Below are positions 1 to 10,500 of a stretch of 64,000 nucleotides of DNA, in pieces. The DNA is taken from positions 248,001 through 312,000 of the forward strand of contig NW_019775491.1 in assembly GCF_001039355.2 (NCBI RefSeq), read 5' to 3'. The stretch comes from Lingula anatina (lineage: Eukaryota; Brachiopoda; Lingulata; Lingulida; Lingulidae). A program made the position numbers and the translations under genes. Position 1 is the stretch's first letter. Every line of letters starts with the position of its first letter. The notes below the pieces were generated by a model. It was not told where the DNA came from. It saw only the letters and a program-made list of their open reading frames with translations, and ran no database searches.

Positions 1-451
1 TGTACTCAGTATCCATACATATGTGAAAAAAATTAAAAAGTACATTACTGAATAATGAAAGATTATGAAATATATATTGCTATTCATGATTGCTATTTGT
101 GAATACTAATAAAATGAACTATGAGTAATTATCAGGCCTGCAGCCAGCAATTTCCAATGTGAACCTTTTTACCCCTTTGTTGGCCATGCTTGAGGCATAC
201 CATAGAACCCATGTGGCCATAAGGGTACATGGTTCTATCAAACCCCCACTGAATCCCTCACCAGCCTCCAAAGGTCCGATTTCCTAAAAGTAAAATAGCT
301 CTTTTTTAACTCATATTCCAAACTTATTAACACTTGCATTTTGGTCCAGTGATTGTGAAAATGACTTTTGTAAGCCTCAGTCTTCTCTCCACTTTATAAG
401 TAGGAGACCTGATTTTTTTTTTTTTTCTGTTTTGGGGAAAAGGGTGACAAG
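1..451. other. left edge, non-coding, MITE-like fragment
   Basis: No coding exon is recognised. From about 133 to 280 the sequence begins with an aggcctgcagccagcaattt-like end, which resembles the ends of the foldback element at 16361-16536, so this is probably a degraded non-autonomous DNA transposon. A poly-T tract lies at about 412-426. The tandem duplication starts just after it, at about 452. A possible splice donor (tttt|gtaagc, about 369) could belong to a non-coding first exon of the membrane-protein gene, but this is a guess. Confidence 0.35.
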
Positions 452-1158
452 GTCTAAAACAATGATCAGTCATAAAAATGTTTTTTTTTAAGGAAATTTG
501 CTGCCTTTGTCTGTTATAATCTTGGTGTTTTTACTGTCACAGTGGTGGTGCATATTGGTGCTAAGGCAACATTTGGTGCTAGAATGGCATCTAAAATGGG
601 ACTTTCTAACTATGATTTATGACATGTTTCTCACCGAAAGGGAATCTTTCATAATGTCATAAAGTATTTCCCTTATCTGAGATAGAACCAATAGATAAAA
701 ACAAAATAAACCAACTGACTCATGTTAACACAGAGTTTGTTAAATAGGATAAGTGCAAATTGGGGATCATAAAAGAAAATTGAAACTCACGCTTTTCTTG
801 TTGATTAAGGCACTAAAGTGAAATTGAGACTTGGGTTATATCAAATACTACCTTGGCTGAGCAAAGCTCATAGATAAATGGCCCGATGGATATAAGATCC
901 TGTGTACACCACGTGAAATGCAGTTGTCACTTTATAGATATTTTTTTACCACCAAGGGTTTGTAGTTGCACATCACTTTAGCAAATAAATATTTAAAATC
1001 TTTCAATAATCATATTTTTGAAAAAATGAATTATATTAATTGATTCTATCTGGAGAAAAATCATCATCTTACTGTAGGTTTATGGCTTCTAAAAAAAATA
1101 TTTATTTTAGGTTATCACGAACACTGAGAGCTTTTGACATTGATGCAAAGTCAACATA

Positions 1159-2578
1159 ATGGCGGATGAATGGAAGATATATCTGGCCATTGGAATACCT
1201 TGTGGCTTGGTGTTTATGTTCATTATCCTGTTCTTCATCGTTTTCTTCTGCCGTCGTCTCACACCTCCTCCCATACTTGAGTATGCTGATGAGGCTGAAC
1301 AAAAAAAGCGACAGGTAAAGTAGAACAAGGAGCTATATTCTTCTTCACCAACAGTTAGTCATTCTATTGCATTTATATAATAGCAGGTGATCACATTACA
1401 CACGCAATATGTTTGGCAATCGCATTTTATCTTTTAAAGAATTCAAAAGTGACATGTACTAACTTGTTTATGTTGAGTTTCCACTCATTATTATGATAAT
1501 ATTACTATCAGTATTATTTATAGGCCTTTTTTATTAACTTCATGTACTTTTACAGCTGGAGGCATCTAAGTCCAATGGGGAAACACAAGGTTCAAATCCA
1601 AACCTGACGTCTGAAGAGGAGATCCCAATAGAAGTGACCATCCTCCAAGGATACAAAAGAAAGCACACAAAATCTGGACATTCCAATGCTGCCTTCAGTG
1701 AAGATAAAGAACAGTCCATTATTAGGAAAAAGCACTATCACCCCAGCAGAGCAGCCTATGCCAAGGCAAAAGCCTTCACTAAGCCATCGCCTATTCAGGA
1801 AGTAGACGAGATAGGCAGTACCAACAGTCTTGCTAGGAGTAAGGAGTCATTCCAAAGCCCAGAACTACACCTTACAACAATAATGGATGGATCCCCATAT
1901 CAGAGAAGAGATAAAAGTTTAGAGGACATTAGAGAACCTAGTACACATACAGTGGATGGTGTTCATATAGAGGATGAGCAACACTCAGCACCCAACTTTA
2001 AATCATTTACTTCTTTAGGTTCATTGGAAAATATTCTTAGAGACTTTCCTTTAGACAAACACAAGGACGATGACTCAAAATCTCATGATTCCAAGCAATC
2101 AATGCACCATGATGAAACTGACCATTCTATATCATCTACTGGAGAACATCAGCAATCACAACATCAAGAGGAAACAACAATGCCTCTGAAAGACCAAGAA
2201 TTACAATTTCAAGAACCTCCTGCTCCGAGAGTTCCAGAATTTAAAGCACTAGGCACACTCATGAATTTAGCCTTTCAAGCTTCCAGTGAAAAACTAGATA
2301 ATGCTTTTTCTAATAGGAATCAAGGATTTAGAAAATCACTGGAAAATATCGGTAAAGGTTTAAAGGCTTCAGAAAGGGCAGCTATGAGGAGAGAAAAAAT
2401 GGTCTCATCAGCTTATCAAAACCCTGGATTTCAGGCTTCAAGTGAGAGCTTGGATGAACCTATACTTGCAGAAAGGGTGAGAAAATCAGTATCCAAAGAA
2501 AGACTGACTAAATCTGCAGAAAACTTGCATTTCCATTCGATGGCACCAACACAAAGTAGTGTGATCACAGACGTTTGA
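1159..2578 (+). CDS. unrecognised single-pass membrane protein, copy A
   Basis: Two coding exons, 1159-1314 and 1556-2578 (intron GT-AG, phase 0), give about 392 residues. The exon holding the ATG probably begins at 1111 after a TTTTAG acceptor, so a non-coding first exon lies upstream. The start is MADEWKIYLAIG. Residues 9-30 form one strongly hydrophobic segment, followed at once by CRR, so the short N-terminus should face outside and the ~360-residue tail the cytoplasm. The tail is hydrophilic, rich in Ser, Glu, Lys and His, and probably disordered. It carries at least six related short motifs (KSLEDI, GSLENI, SSEKLD, KSLENI, SSESLD, KSAENL) and a repeated FQASSE-x-LD block. I cannot assign a family or function. 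Copy B at 4812-6232 differs by 12 residues. An AATAAA at 3178 may be the polyadenylation signal. Confidence 0.85.
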
Positions 2579-3819
2579 CCCCCCAAATAATATCTGCACT
2601 AAAAAATTAATGCTCAGCAAATTACTACGTTAAACAGAATGCAAATTAACTGGTCTTTTAATATAATAGAAACATTTATGTTTAATAGAATAGGGTATAT
2701 TGCTTTGTCATCTGTCTATTATATCAGGAGATGTGTTTTCTTTGTAATTTATAAACTTACAATTTTAGCCAAAAGTATAGAATTTTAATTACATTCCATC
2801 CAGTGCTTTAGAAAGCAATAATGTGAAATGCTATGCAAAGAATGTCATTTATCTTTTTTAAAAATATTTTTACAAAAAGTAGGCCAGGTAAATTTTATAC
2901 CTACATATTTTAGTTATTGTGCGTAGTTTAATTAAATATCCTATCAGTAGGCCTATTTAGCAAGTGCTTACTCTAAAATGAACTTAAGTATTAGTTAAAA
3001 ATTACAAAATGCCACAGCTATTTTCCTATTTAAAAGTAGGCAATATAGCTGAAATTAAATACTTTATTGATATTGCTGTGGAAAAATTCTCCAGTTGGTC
3101 CAAGTTATAAGCCAAGCAAAAAATGTAGAATAGGGAAACTTCTATGTGCTGTATAAAAAGTATTCAAAGTGATTTTGAATAAAATGTCATTTTATCTCTT
3201 CCTATATATAAAGGATACAAAAAATAGTGAACTAGTAATTATATGATCCATTATTTCATACAAGAATAAATATTTTCATTTAAATTCTTGTTTTGGCACC
3301 AAGTTTTAATACATGCTTGCTTTAAACAGTTTTCTAGTACAGGTTTTGGCTATTTTAAAAATTATCCAAATAATGGAAGCCAAGTATGAGAGTACTCAAC
3401 TTAAATGTCAAATACTACAAACGTTGCAGTATCAATAAGGTTTTGCCTTAAACATGTCCAAGTTCAGAGGTCTCAATCACAACTCTGAATACAACCTGCT
3501 CCTGTGTTCACTGCACAGAAATAGTAATACATGTATGACATATTCATCACACTATTACAATACACAGCTGAAGGCCAATTGCACATTAGTAACCTCCAGA
3601 GAATTTCTATCCCAACTCAATTGTCTCCTTGGTTCATACTGACAAAACTGTACCTCATGTCAACCAGCTTCTTCCAGAAGATATTTCTTTACAGACAACT
3701 CTTTACTTTTATCTTTTGGCCAAAGTCTTGTTTGCAAATGATATAACTGCGGCCCATAACAAACAGTTCCTGGGCACAGGAGATCATGTTGCACCCAACT
3801 CCTTCCTCATTCCCCTGGG
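2579..3819. other. converging 3' UTRs of membrane-protein copy A and the ELP4 exon copy
   Basis: AT-rich non-coding DNA with no supported exon. A polyadenylation hexamer AATAAA occurs at 3178-3183 on the plus strand. The part next to 3820 would be 3' UTR of ELP4 (minus strand) if the duplicated terminal exon is used. The sequence is nearly identical to 6233-7547 in unit B. Confidence 0.5.
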
Positions 3820-3939
3820 TCAGAAGTCTAGTTTGCTGCTCCCTGTGCTACAGCCTACAGTCTTGGGTTCGACCACTACATCCTTGTCCTCCTGTGGACG
3901 GCTGGCTGTATCTGACAACTCTGGGGGCAAGTGTAGTTT
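3820..3939 (-). pseudogene. duplicated ELP4 terminal coding exon (copy A)
   Basis: Read on the minus strand from 3939, this is a 120-base phase-0 exon: an intact acceptor (cccatag), 39 codons starting [10 protein letters not shown] and ending SSKLDF, then TGA. It matches the exon at 7548-7667 except for one visible replacement (VVVE instead of VVVK). It lies about 3.7 kb beyond the ELP4 exon that adjoins the rest of the gene, past membrane-protein copy B. It is either a stranded exon copy or an alternative ELP4 3' end; acceptor, frame and stop are all undamaged. Confidence 0.8.
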
Positions 3940-3989
3940 CTATGGGCAGAACAGAGTATATCATATAAATAACATTTAATTGACAAACA

Positions 3990-4105
3990 TANTGTGGGGG
4001 GGCGGAGAGACTATTAAAAGATTAGGCGGTTTTTCTTTCATGTACGTCCGCCATTTTTAGGTCACCAGCTTTGTAAAGCTTGGCTTAATTCGTTGAGAAT
4101 GCGCT
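3990..4105. mobile_element. foldback MITE arm at the duplication junction, with one undetermined base
   Basis: 4000-4100 reads ggcggagagactattaaaag, then attaggcggt and catgtacgtccgcca, ending near gagaatgcgctc. This is the right arm of the foldback element seen complete at 10001-10293. The left arm and loop are missing, and an n stands at about 3991, exactly where unit A ends. Either an incomplete copy sits at the junction, or a long hairpin was collapsed in the assembly. Confidence 0.7.
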
Positions 4106-4811
4106 CTAAAACAATGATCAGTCATAAAAATGAATTTTTTTTAGGAAATTTGCTACCTTTGTCTGTTATAATCTTGGTGTTTTTACTGTCACAGTGGTGG
4201 TGCATATTGGTGCTAAGGCAACATTTGGTGCTAGAATGGCATCTAAAATGGGACTTTCTTACTATAATTTATGACACGTTTCTCACTGAAAGGGAATCTT
4301 TCATAATGTCATAAAGTATTTCCCTTATCTGAGATAGAACCAATAGATAAAAACAAAATAAACCAACTGACTCATGTTAACACAGAGTTTGTTAAATAGG
4401 ATAAGTGCAAATTGGGGATCATAAAAGAAAATTGAAACTCACGCTTTTCTTGTTGATTAAGGCACTAAAGTGAAATTGAGACTTGGGTTATATCAAATAC
4501 TACCTTGGCTGAGCAAAGCTCATAGATAAATGGCCTGATGGAAACAAGATCCTGTGTACACCACGTGAAATGCAGTTGTCACTTTATAGATAATTTCTTT
4601 ACCACCAAGGGCTTGTAGTTGCACATCACTTTAGCAAATAAATATTTTAAATCTTTCAATAATCATATTTTTGAAAAATGAATTATATTAATTGATTCTA
4701 TCTGGAGAAAAATCATCATCTTACTGTAGGTTTATGGCTTCTAAAAAAAAATATTTATTTTAGGTTATCACGAACACTGAGAGCTTTTGACATTGATGCA
4801 AAGTCAACATA

Positions 4812-6232
4812 ATGGCGGATGAATGGAAGATATATCTGGCCATTGGAATACCTTGTGGCTTGGTGTTTATGTTTATTATCCTGTTCTTCATCGTTTTCTT
4901 CTGCCGCCGTCTCACACCTCCTCCCATACTTGAGTATGCTGATGAGGCTGAACAAAAAAAGCGACAGGTAAAGTAGAACAAGGAGCTATATTCTTCTTCA
5001 CCAACAGTTAGTCATTCTATTGCATTTATATAATATCAGGTGATCACATTACACACGCAATATGTTTGGCAATCCCATTTTATCTTTTAAAGAATTCAAA
5101 AGTGACATGTACTAACTTGTTTATGTCAAATTTCCACTCGTTACTATGATAATATTACTATCAATATTATTTGTGGCGCTTTTTTCATTAACTTCATGTA
5201 CTTTTACAGCTGGAAGCATCTAAATCCAATGGGGAAACACAAGGTTCAAATCCAAACCTGACGTCTGAAGAGGAGATCCCAATAGAAGTGACCATCCTCC
5301 AAGGATACAAAAGAAAGTCCACAAAATCTGGACATGCCAATGCTGCCTTCAGTGAAGATAAAGAACAGTCCATTATTAGGAAAAAGCACTATCACCCCAG
5401 CAGAGCAGCCTATGCCAAGGCAAAAGCCTTCACTAAACCATCGCCTATTCAGGAAGTAGATGAGATAGGGAGTAGTAATAGTCTTGCAAGGAGTAAGGAG
5501 TCATTTCAAAGCCCAGAACTACACCTTACAACAATAATGGATGGATCCCCATATCAAAGAAGGGATAAAAGTTTAGAGGACATTAGAGAACCTAGTACAC
5601 ATACAGTGGATGGTGTTCATATGGAGGATGAGCAACACTCAGCACCCAACTTTAAATCATTTACTTCTTTAGGTTCATTGGAAAATATTCTTAGAGACTT
5701 TCCTTTAGACAAACACAAGGACGATGACTCAAAATCTCATGATTCCAAGAAATCAATGCCCCATGATGAAACTGACCATTCTATATCATCTACTGGAGAA
5801 CATCAGCAATGGCAACATCAAGAGGAAACAACAATGCCTCTGAAAGACCAAGAATTACAATTTCAAGAACCTCCTGCTCCGAGAGTTCCAGAATTTAAAG
5901 CACTAGGCACACTCATGAATTTAGCCTTTCAAGCTTCCAGTGATAAACTAGATAATGCTTTTTCTAATAGGAATCAAGGATTTAGAAAATCACTGGAAAA
6001 TATCGGTAAAGGTTTAAAGGCTTCAGAAAGGGCAGCTATGAGGAGAGAAAAAATGGTCTCATCAGCTTATCAAAACCCTGGATTTCAGGCTTCAAGTGAG
6101 AGCTTGGATGAACCTATACTTACAGAAAGGGTGAGAAAATCAGTATCCAAAGAAAGACTGACTAAATCTGCAGAAAACTTGCACTTCCGTTCAATAGCAG
6201 CAACACAAAGTAGTGTGATCACAGATGTTTGA
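4812..6232 (+). CDS. unrecognised single-pass membrane protein, copy B
   Basis: Two coding exons, 4812-4967 and 5210-6232, with the same frame, phase and length (about 392 residues) as copy A. The ATG-containing exon probably begins at 4764 after a TTTTAG acceptor. Exon 1, with the membrane segment and the CRR stop-transfer sequence, is identical at protein level; its few base changes are silent. The tail carries 12 amino-acid replacements relative to copy A, including a Ser-to-Trp in the His/Gln-rich stretch near 5811. The repeated S-x-E-x-L/I motifs are all kept. Both copies being open argues that both are, or until recently were, functional. An AATAAA lies at 6844. It is unclear whether this copy owns a promoter or depends on a first exon upstream of copy A. 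Function unknown. Confidence 0.85.
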
Positions 6233-7547
6233 CCTCCAAAAAATGCATGCACTAAAAAATTAATGCTCAGCAAAATGCTACTTTAAACAGAATGCAAATT
6301 AACTGGTCTTTTAACTGTATATTAGAAACATTTATGTTTAATAGAATAGGGTATATTGCTTTGTCATCTGTCTATTATATCAGGAGATGTGTTTTCTTTG
6401 TAATTTATAAACTTACAATTTTAGCCAAAAGTATAGAATTTTAATTACATTCCATCCAGTGCTTTAGAAAGCAATAATGTGAAATGCTATGCAAAGAATG
6501 TCATTTAACTTTTTTAAAAATATTTTTACAAAAAGTATGCCAGGTAAATTTTATACCGACATATTTTAGTTATTGTGCGTAGTTTAATTAAATATCCTAT
6601 CAGTAGGCCTATTTAGCAAGTGCTTACTCTAAAATGAACTTAAGTATTAGTTAAAAATTACAAAATGCCACAGCTATTTTCCTATTTAAAAGTAGGCAAT
6701 ATAGCTGAAATTAAATACTTTATTGATATTGCTGTGGAAAAATTCTCCAGTTGGTCCAAGTTAGGCAAGTTATAAGCCAAGCAAAAAAAATTTAATGTAG
6801 AATAGGGTAACTTCTATGTGCTGTATAATTCAAAGTGATTTTGAATAAAATGTCATTTTATCTCTTCATATAAATAATGGATACAAAAAATTATAGTAAT
6901 TAATATGTATGTAATATATATGTATGTAATATATATGTAATATATATGTAATAGTAATTATAGTAATTATATGATCCATTATTTCATACAAGAATAAATA
7001 TTTTCATTTAAATTCTTGTTTTGGCACCAAGTTTTAATACATGCTTGCTTTAAACAATTTTCTAGTACAGGTTTTGGCTATTTTAAAAATTATCCAAATA
7101 ATGGAAGCCAAGTATGAGAGTACCCAACTTAAATGTCAAATACTACAAACGTTGCAGTATCAATAAGGTTTTGCCTTAAACATGTCCAAGTTCAGAGGTC
7201 TGAATCACAACTCTGAATACAACCTGCTCCTGTGTTCACTGCACAGAAATAGTAATACATGTATGACATATTCATCACACTATTACAATACACAGCTGAA
7301 GGCCAATTGCACATTAGTAACCTCCAGAGAATTTCTATCCCAACACAATTGTCTCCTTGGTTCATACTGACAAAACTGTACCTCATGTCAACCAGCTTCT
7401 TCCAGAAGATATTTCTTTACAGACAACTCTTTACTTTTATCTTTTGGCCAAAGTCTTGTTTGCAAATGATATAACTGCGGCCCATAACAAACAGTTCCTG
7501 GGCACAGGAGATCATGTTGCACCCAACTCCTTCCTCATTCCCCTGGG
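6233..7547. other. 3' UTRs of membrane-protein copy B and ELP4
   Basis: AT-rich, non-coding and shared between two convergent genes. AATAAA at 6844 fits the plus-strand gene. No further coding potential is seen. The sequence matches 2579-3819 apart from the AT expansion. Confidence 0.5.
6893..6966. repeat. AT-rich simple repeat expansion specific to unit B
   Basis: Iterated atgtaatatat-type units lie in the 3' UTR or intergenic part of unit B. Unit A (about 3225-3240) has only a short tagtgaactagtaatt stretch at the matching place. This is a replication-slippage expansion that marks the two copies apart. Confidence 0.7.
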
Positions 7548-10500
7548 TCAGAAGTCTAGTTTGCTGCTCCCTGTGCTACAGCCTACAGTCTTGGGTTTGA
7601 CCACTACATCCTTGTCCTCCTGTGGACGGCTGGCTGTATCTGACAACTCTGGGGGCAAGTGTAGTTTCTATGGGCAGAACAGAGTATATCATATAAATAA
7701 CATTTAATTGACAAACATAACCACCAAACAGGCAGTGTCATAATATGGACACCAACTCTTACTTGCCATTTATACAGAACCAAGAATAAAAATACAATTT
7801 GTAACTCAAATTAGATTAAGGTTCAAAACGACTTTAAATGATATAAAGTCTTATGTATTTTAAATATATTTTAGATATATACATACTACTATATTTATTT
7901 CTCTCCTTTTCGAATTTTCCTTTATTGTTGTGTTGTACTAGAAAAACTGAGCATTGGTATTTTAAAAACCCATAAAGAAAATACACAAATCAAATCCTTA
8001 CCTCAATGGTGAACTTTTTCCGTCTCAGTTTAAATGCCAGATCTAAGGAGTCAGGCATGTGACAGGTGAGAGAGTTTAACCTCGGGATTTTAAGAATATG
8101 AAACAAGCCTGAAATAGGAATTGAAAAATTGGAGATTCAAAATATCTGGAACAAGCCTGAAATAGGAAGTGAAAAATTAGTGATTCAAAATACCTCACTT
8201 CACCCACAAAAATGTATAAAAACAATTGCCAATACTTTAGAAATTATTATTACTATATACTAAAAAACAATACAAAATACTATGCATACTAAATCAAGCA
8301 CAAATCAATTGTAATTCAAAGGTAAACTGGATGTAGATTTATTCAAACATCTTGTAATACAAGCATTAAACTGCACTTTATCAAATCTCCAACCACTACA
8401 AAAGAAAACTGATATCAAAGCTGTTACCATGGTAATCCTTATAGACTGGATTTGTTTCTCTCTCAGAGCCAACAAATGATTCAAGCTGTACTACTGTATC
8501 ACACATGTTTTCTATCCTTCTAGTAAATGCAGTATCCTGGAAATAAAACATCACATTTTATATTGATTTTTGTACATCAAAGCATACACAGCTTCTGAAA
8601 ATCAGCCAGATTTCATTTATATGACAGTTTAACCCCTATAAAAATAGTGGGAACATTTTATAAATCTTTGAAGAAATAAAATATTTTCATTATTAGTGAC
8701 AGCACAATGAACGATCTAAAATATGTTAAATGTGATGTACATCACTGTGTTAAAGTAAGGCATTCAGATTAAAGTTCAAAATACATATAACTTTAACCTA
8801 CATTAAATATATATGTTGGCACAGTTATCAGACAGGAAGCAAAGGCAGATCTGAGTAGTGCTCTGAGACCATAGAGAAACCTGGGCAGAGATGGATCGTA
8901 ACTGTCTGGATTGACCTCACCTTCTCCCCATAGTGGTGAGCCAAGAGAATGGATGGCTGAAAACAATGTCACTCTATAGAACTTATCACATGGTTATGGT
9001 AAACACATGGTAAACATGGTTATGAATATCAATGCCGATAGCGATTTTGAAATCTAAGGTTCTATTCCCATAGATTTTAGATCGATCTCTCCCCGCGGGT
9101 AGTCTCACTTGATTACTTTCAGATAATCCGACTTAAATGTCCGTCCCGCCTACTACAAGCTGTACGAGGGTAATTAACTTTCGTGTCCGCCCGGCTGACA
9201 GCTATTTAGCGTGAACCCCCAGGGAGTTAGGTCGATCTAAAGTAGGTCGATCTTATCTATGGAAATGGGGTGCAAGTCAGCATATGAAATTACTCAATTA
9301 TGGAAAAAACTTGTGCTGTACGAAAAAAACATGCATAGGATGGTAAGAATGACAAATAACTTTCAAAAAGCAATCAATAAAAATGTTCCAAATCAAATTT
9401 TAGCATGTTTCAAATTTTATAAATGTTTGAAATGGAAAATAATAATGACAATTAAAACTCCTTTTCTGTTAAATTCTTTTTACCATATCACATGTACTAA
9501 ACAAAACACTAAGGACTTGATCTCATGATCTCACCTATCCTAAGTATATTACGTTGCTGCTGTGGTTGTTTACTTGAAGACGTACTGAAGTTCTTATTTA
9601 TAATGTGAGATTTTATATCCTGAAGTAGCTTCTGGTATGCAGGATTCATTATACTATTTGAATGCCTAAAACAAATTATGTGCATGTTACTAAATTATCA
9701 TTTTTGACAGGCAAGTAGAAATATATACATTTAGAAGCATCCAATTTTGCATCACCATTCAATAATCAGGAAAATGTTCTATCCACTTAAAAAAGTCATG
9801 AAATTTCAACAATCATAAATGGTTTTTGAGCACAGAGAATGTCTCACATTTTACACCTTTACCTGTCAGGTATTTCTTCATCAGGAAGATAGAATTGCCT
9901 CATGTCTGTCTTAGCTAATACCTCAGGGTTCATAACTTTAGTCAGATCAAAGTAGTGTCCAAACTTTGTGCTAACTGGAGCTGCCTGAAATACAAAGATG
10001 GCATTCACAACGAGTTGAGCCAGGCTTTACAAATCCTGGGGACTAAATATAGCGGTCATACATGAAAGAAAAACAGCCTAATCTTTTAATAGTCTCTCTG
10101 CCTCTCACACGCCTCCACACGTCGTCCCTGCGGGGGGACAGTCATTAGATCTCGGCTCCATTGGGACGACACATGGGAAGGCGTGTGAGAGGCGGAGAGA
10201 CTATTAAAAGATTAGGCGGTTTTTTCTTTCATGTACGTCCGCCATATTTAGTTCCAGGATTTGTAAAGCCATGGCTCAACTCTTTGTGAATGCGATCAAA
10301 GACACGTATACAGATAGAACAGAAATCAGAGAAAAAAGCTTCAGTCTCACATTAGACATGGTGCCTTTTTGGATACTGAAAATATTTACACATATTTTGA
10401 ACTTTAATTTGTGGCTTTACCAGAAAGGTTGTGTTCCTTCACACACATCACAACATTTTATCTTATAGAGTTAAACATCCACAGGTTTTATTTCACATCT

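Larger units (their letters stand above)
452..3989. repeat. tandem segmental duplication, unit A
   Basis: This is the left copy of a ~3.6 kb direct duplication; the right copy is 4106-7717. Identity is visible throughout, from the shared tctaaaacaatgatcagtc start to the shared acaaacat end. The copies differ by scattered substitutions and small indels only. The unit contains the whole two-exon membrane-protein gene with its intron and 3' UTR, and one copy of the ELP4 terminal coding exon on the other strand. The high identity of non-coding parts points to a recent event or to gene conversion. Confidence 0.93.
4106..7717. repeat. tandem segmental duplication, unit B
   Basis: Right copy of the duplication described at 452-3989, in the same orientation. 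It differs by substitutions and small indels, the largest being an AT-rich microsatellite-like expansion near 6893-6966 and a short insertion near 6765. It contains membrane-protein copy B and the ELP4 terminal exon that is contiguous with the rest of ELP4. Confidence 0.93.

Noticed and set aside
1102-1328. Minus-strand frames over the membrane-protein first exon (also at 4755-4981)
   Set aside because: Mirror images of the real exon, which has splice signals and continues in frame on the plus strand.
3629-3979. 116-codon plus-strand frame, repeated at 7357-7707
   Set aside because: Both are antisense shadows of the duplicated ELP4 terminal exon and its 3' UTR; the minus-strand reading has the family sequence and a proper acceptor.
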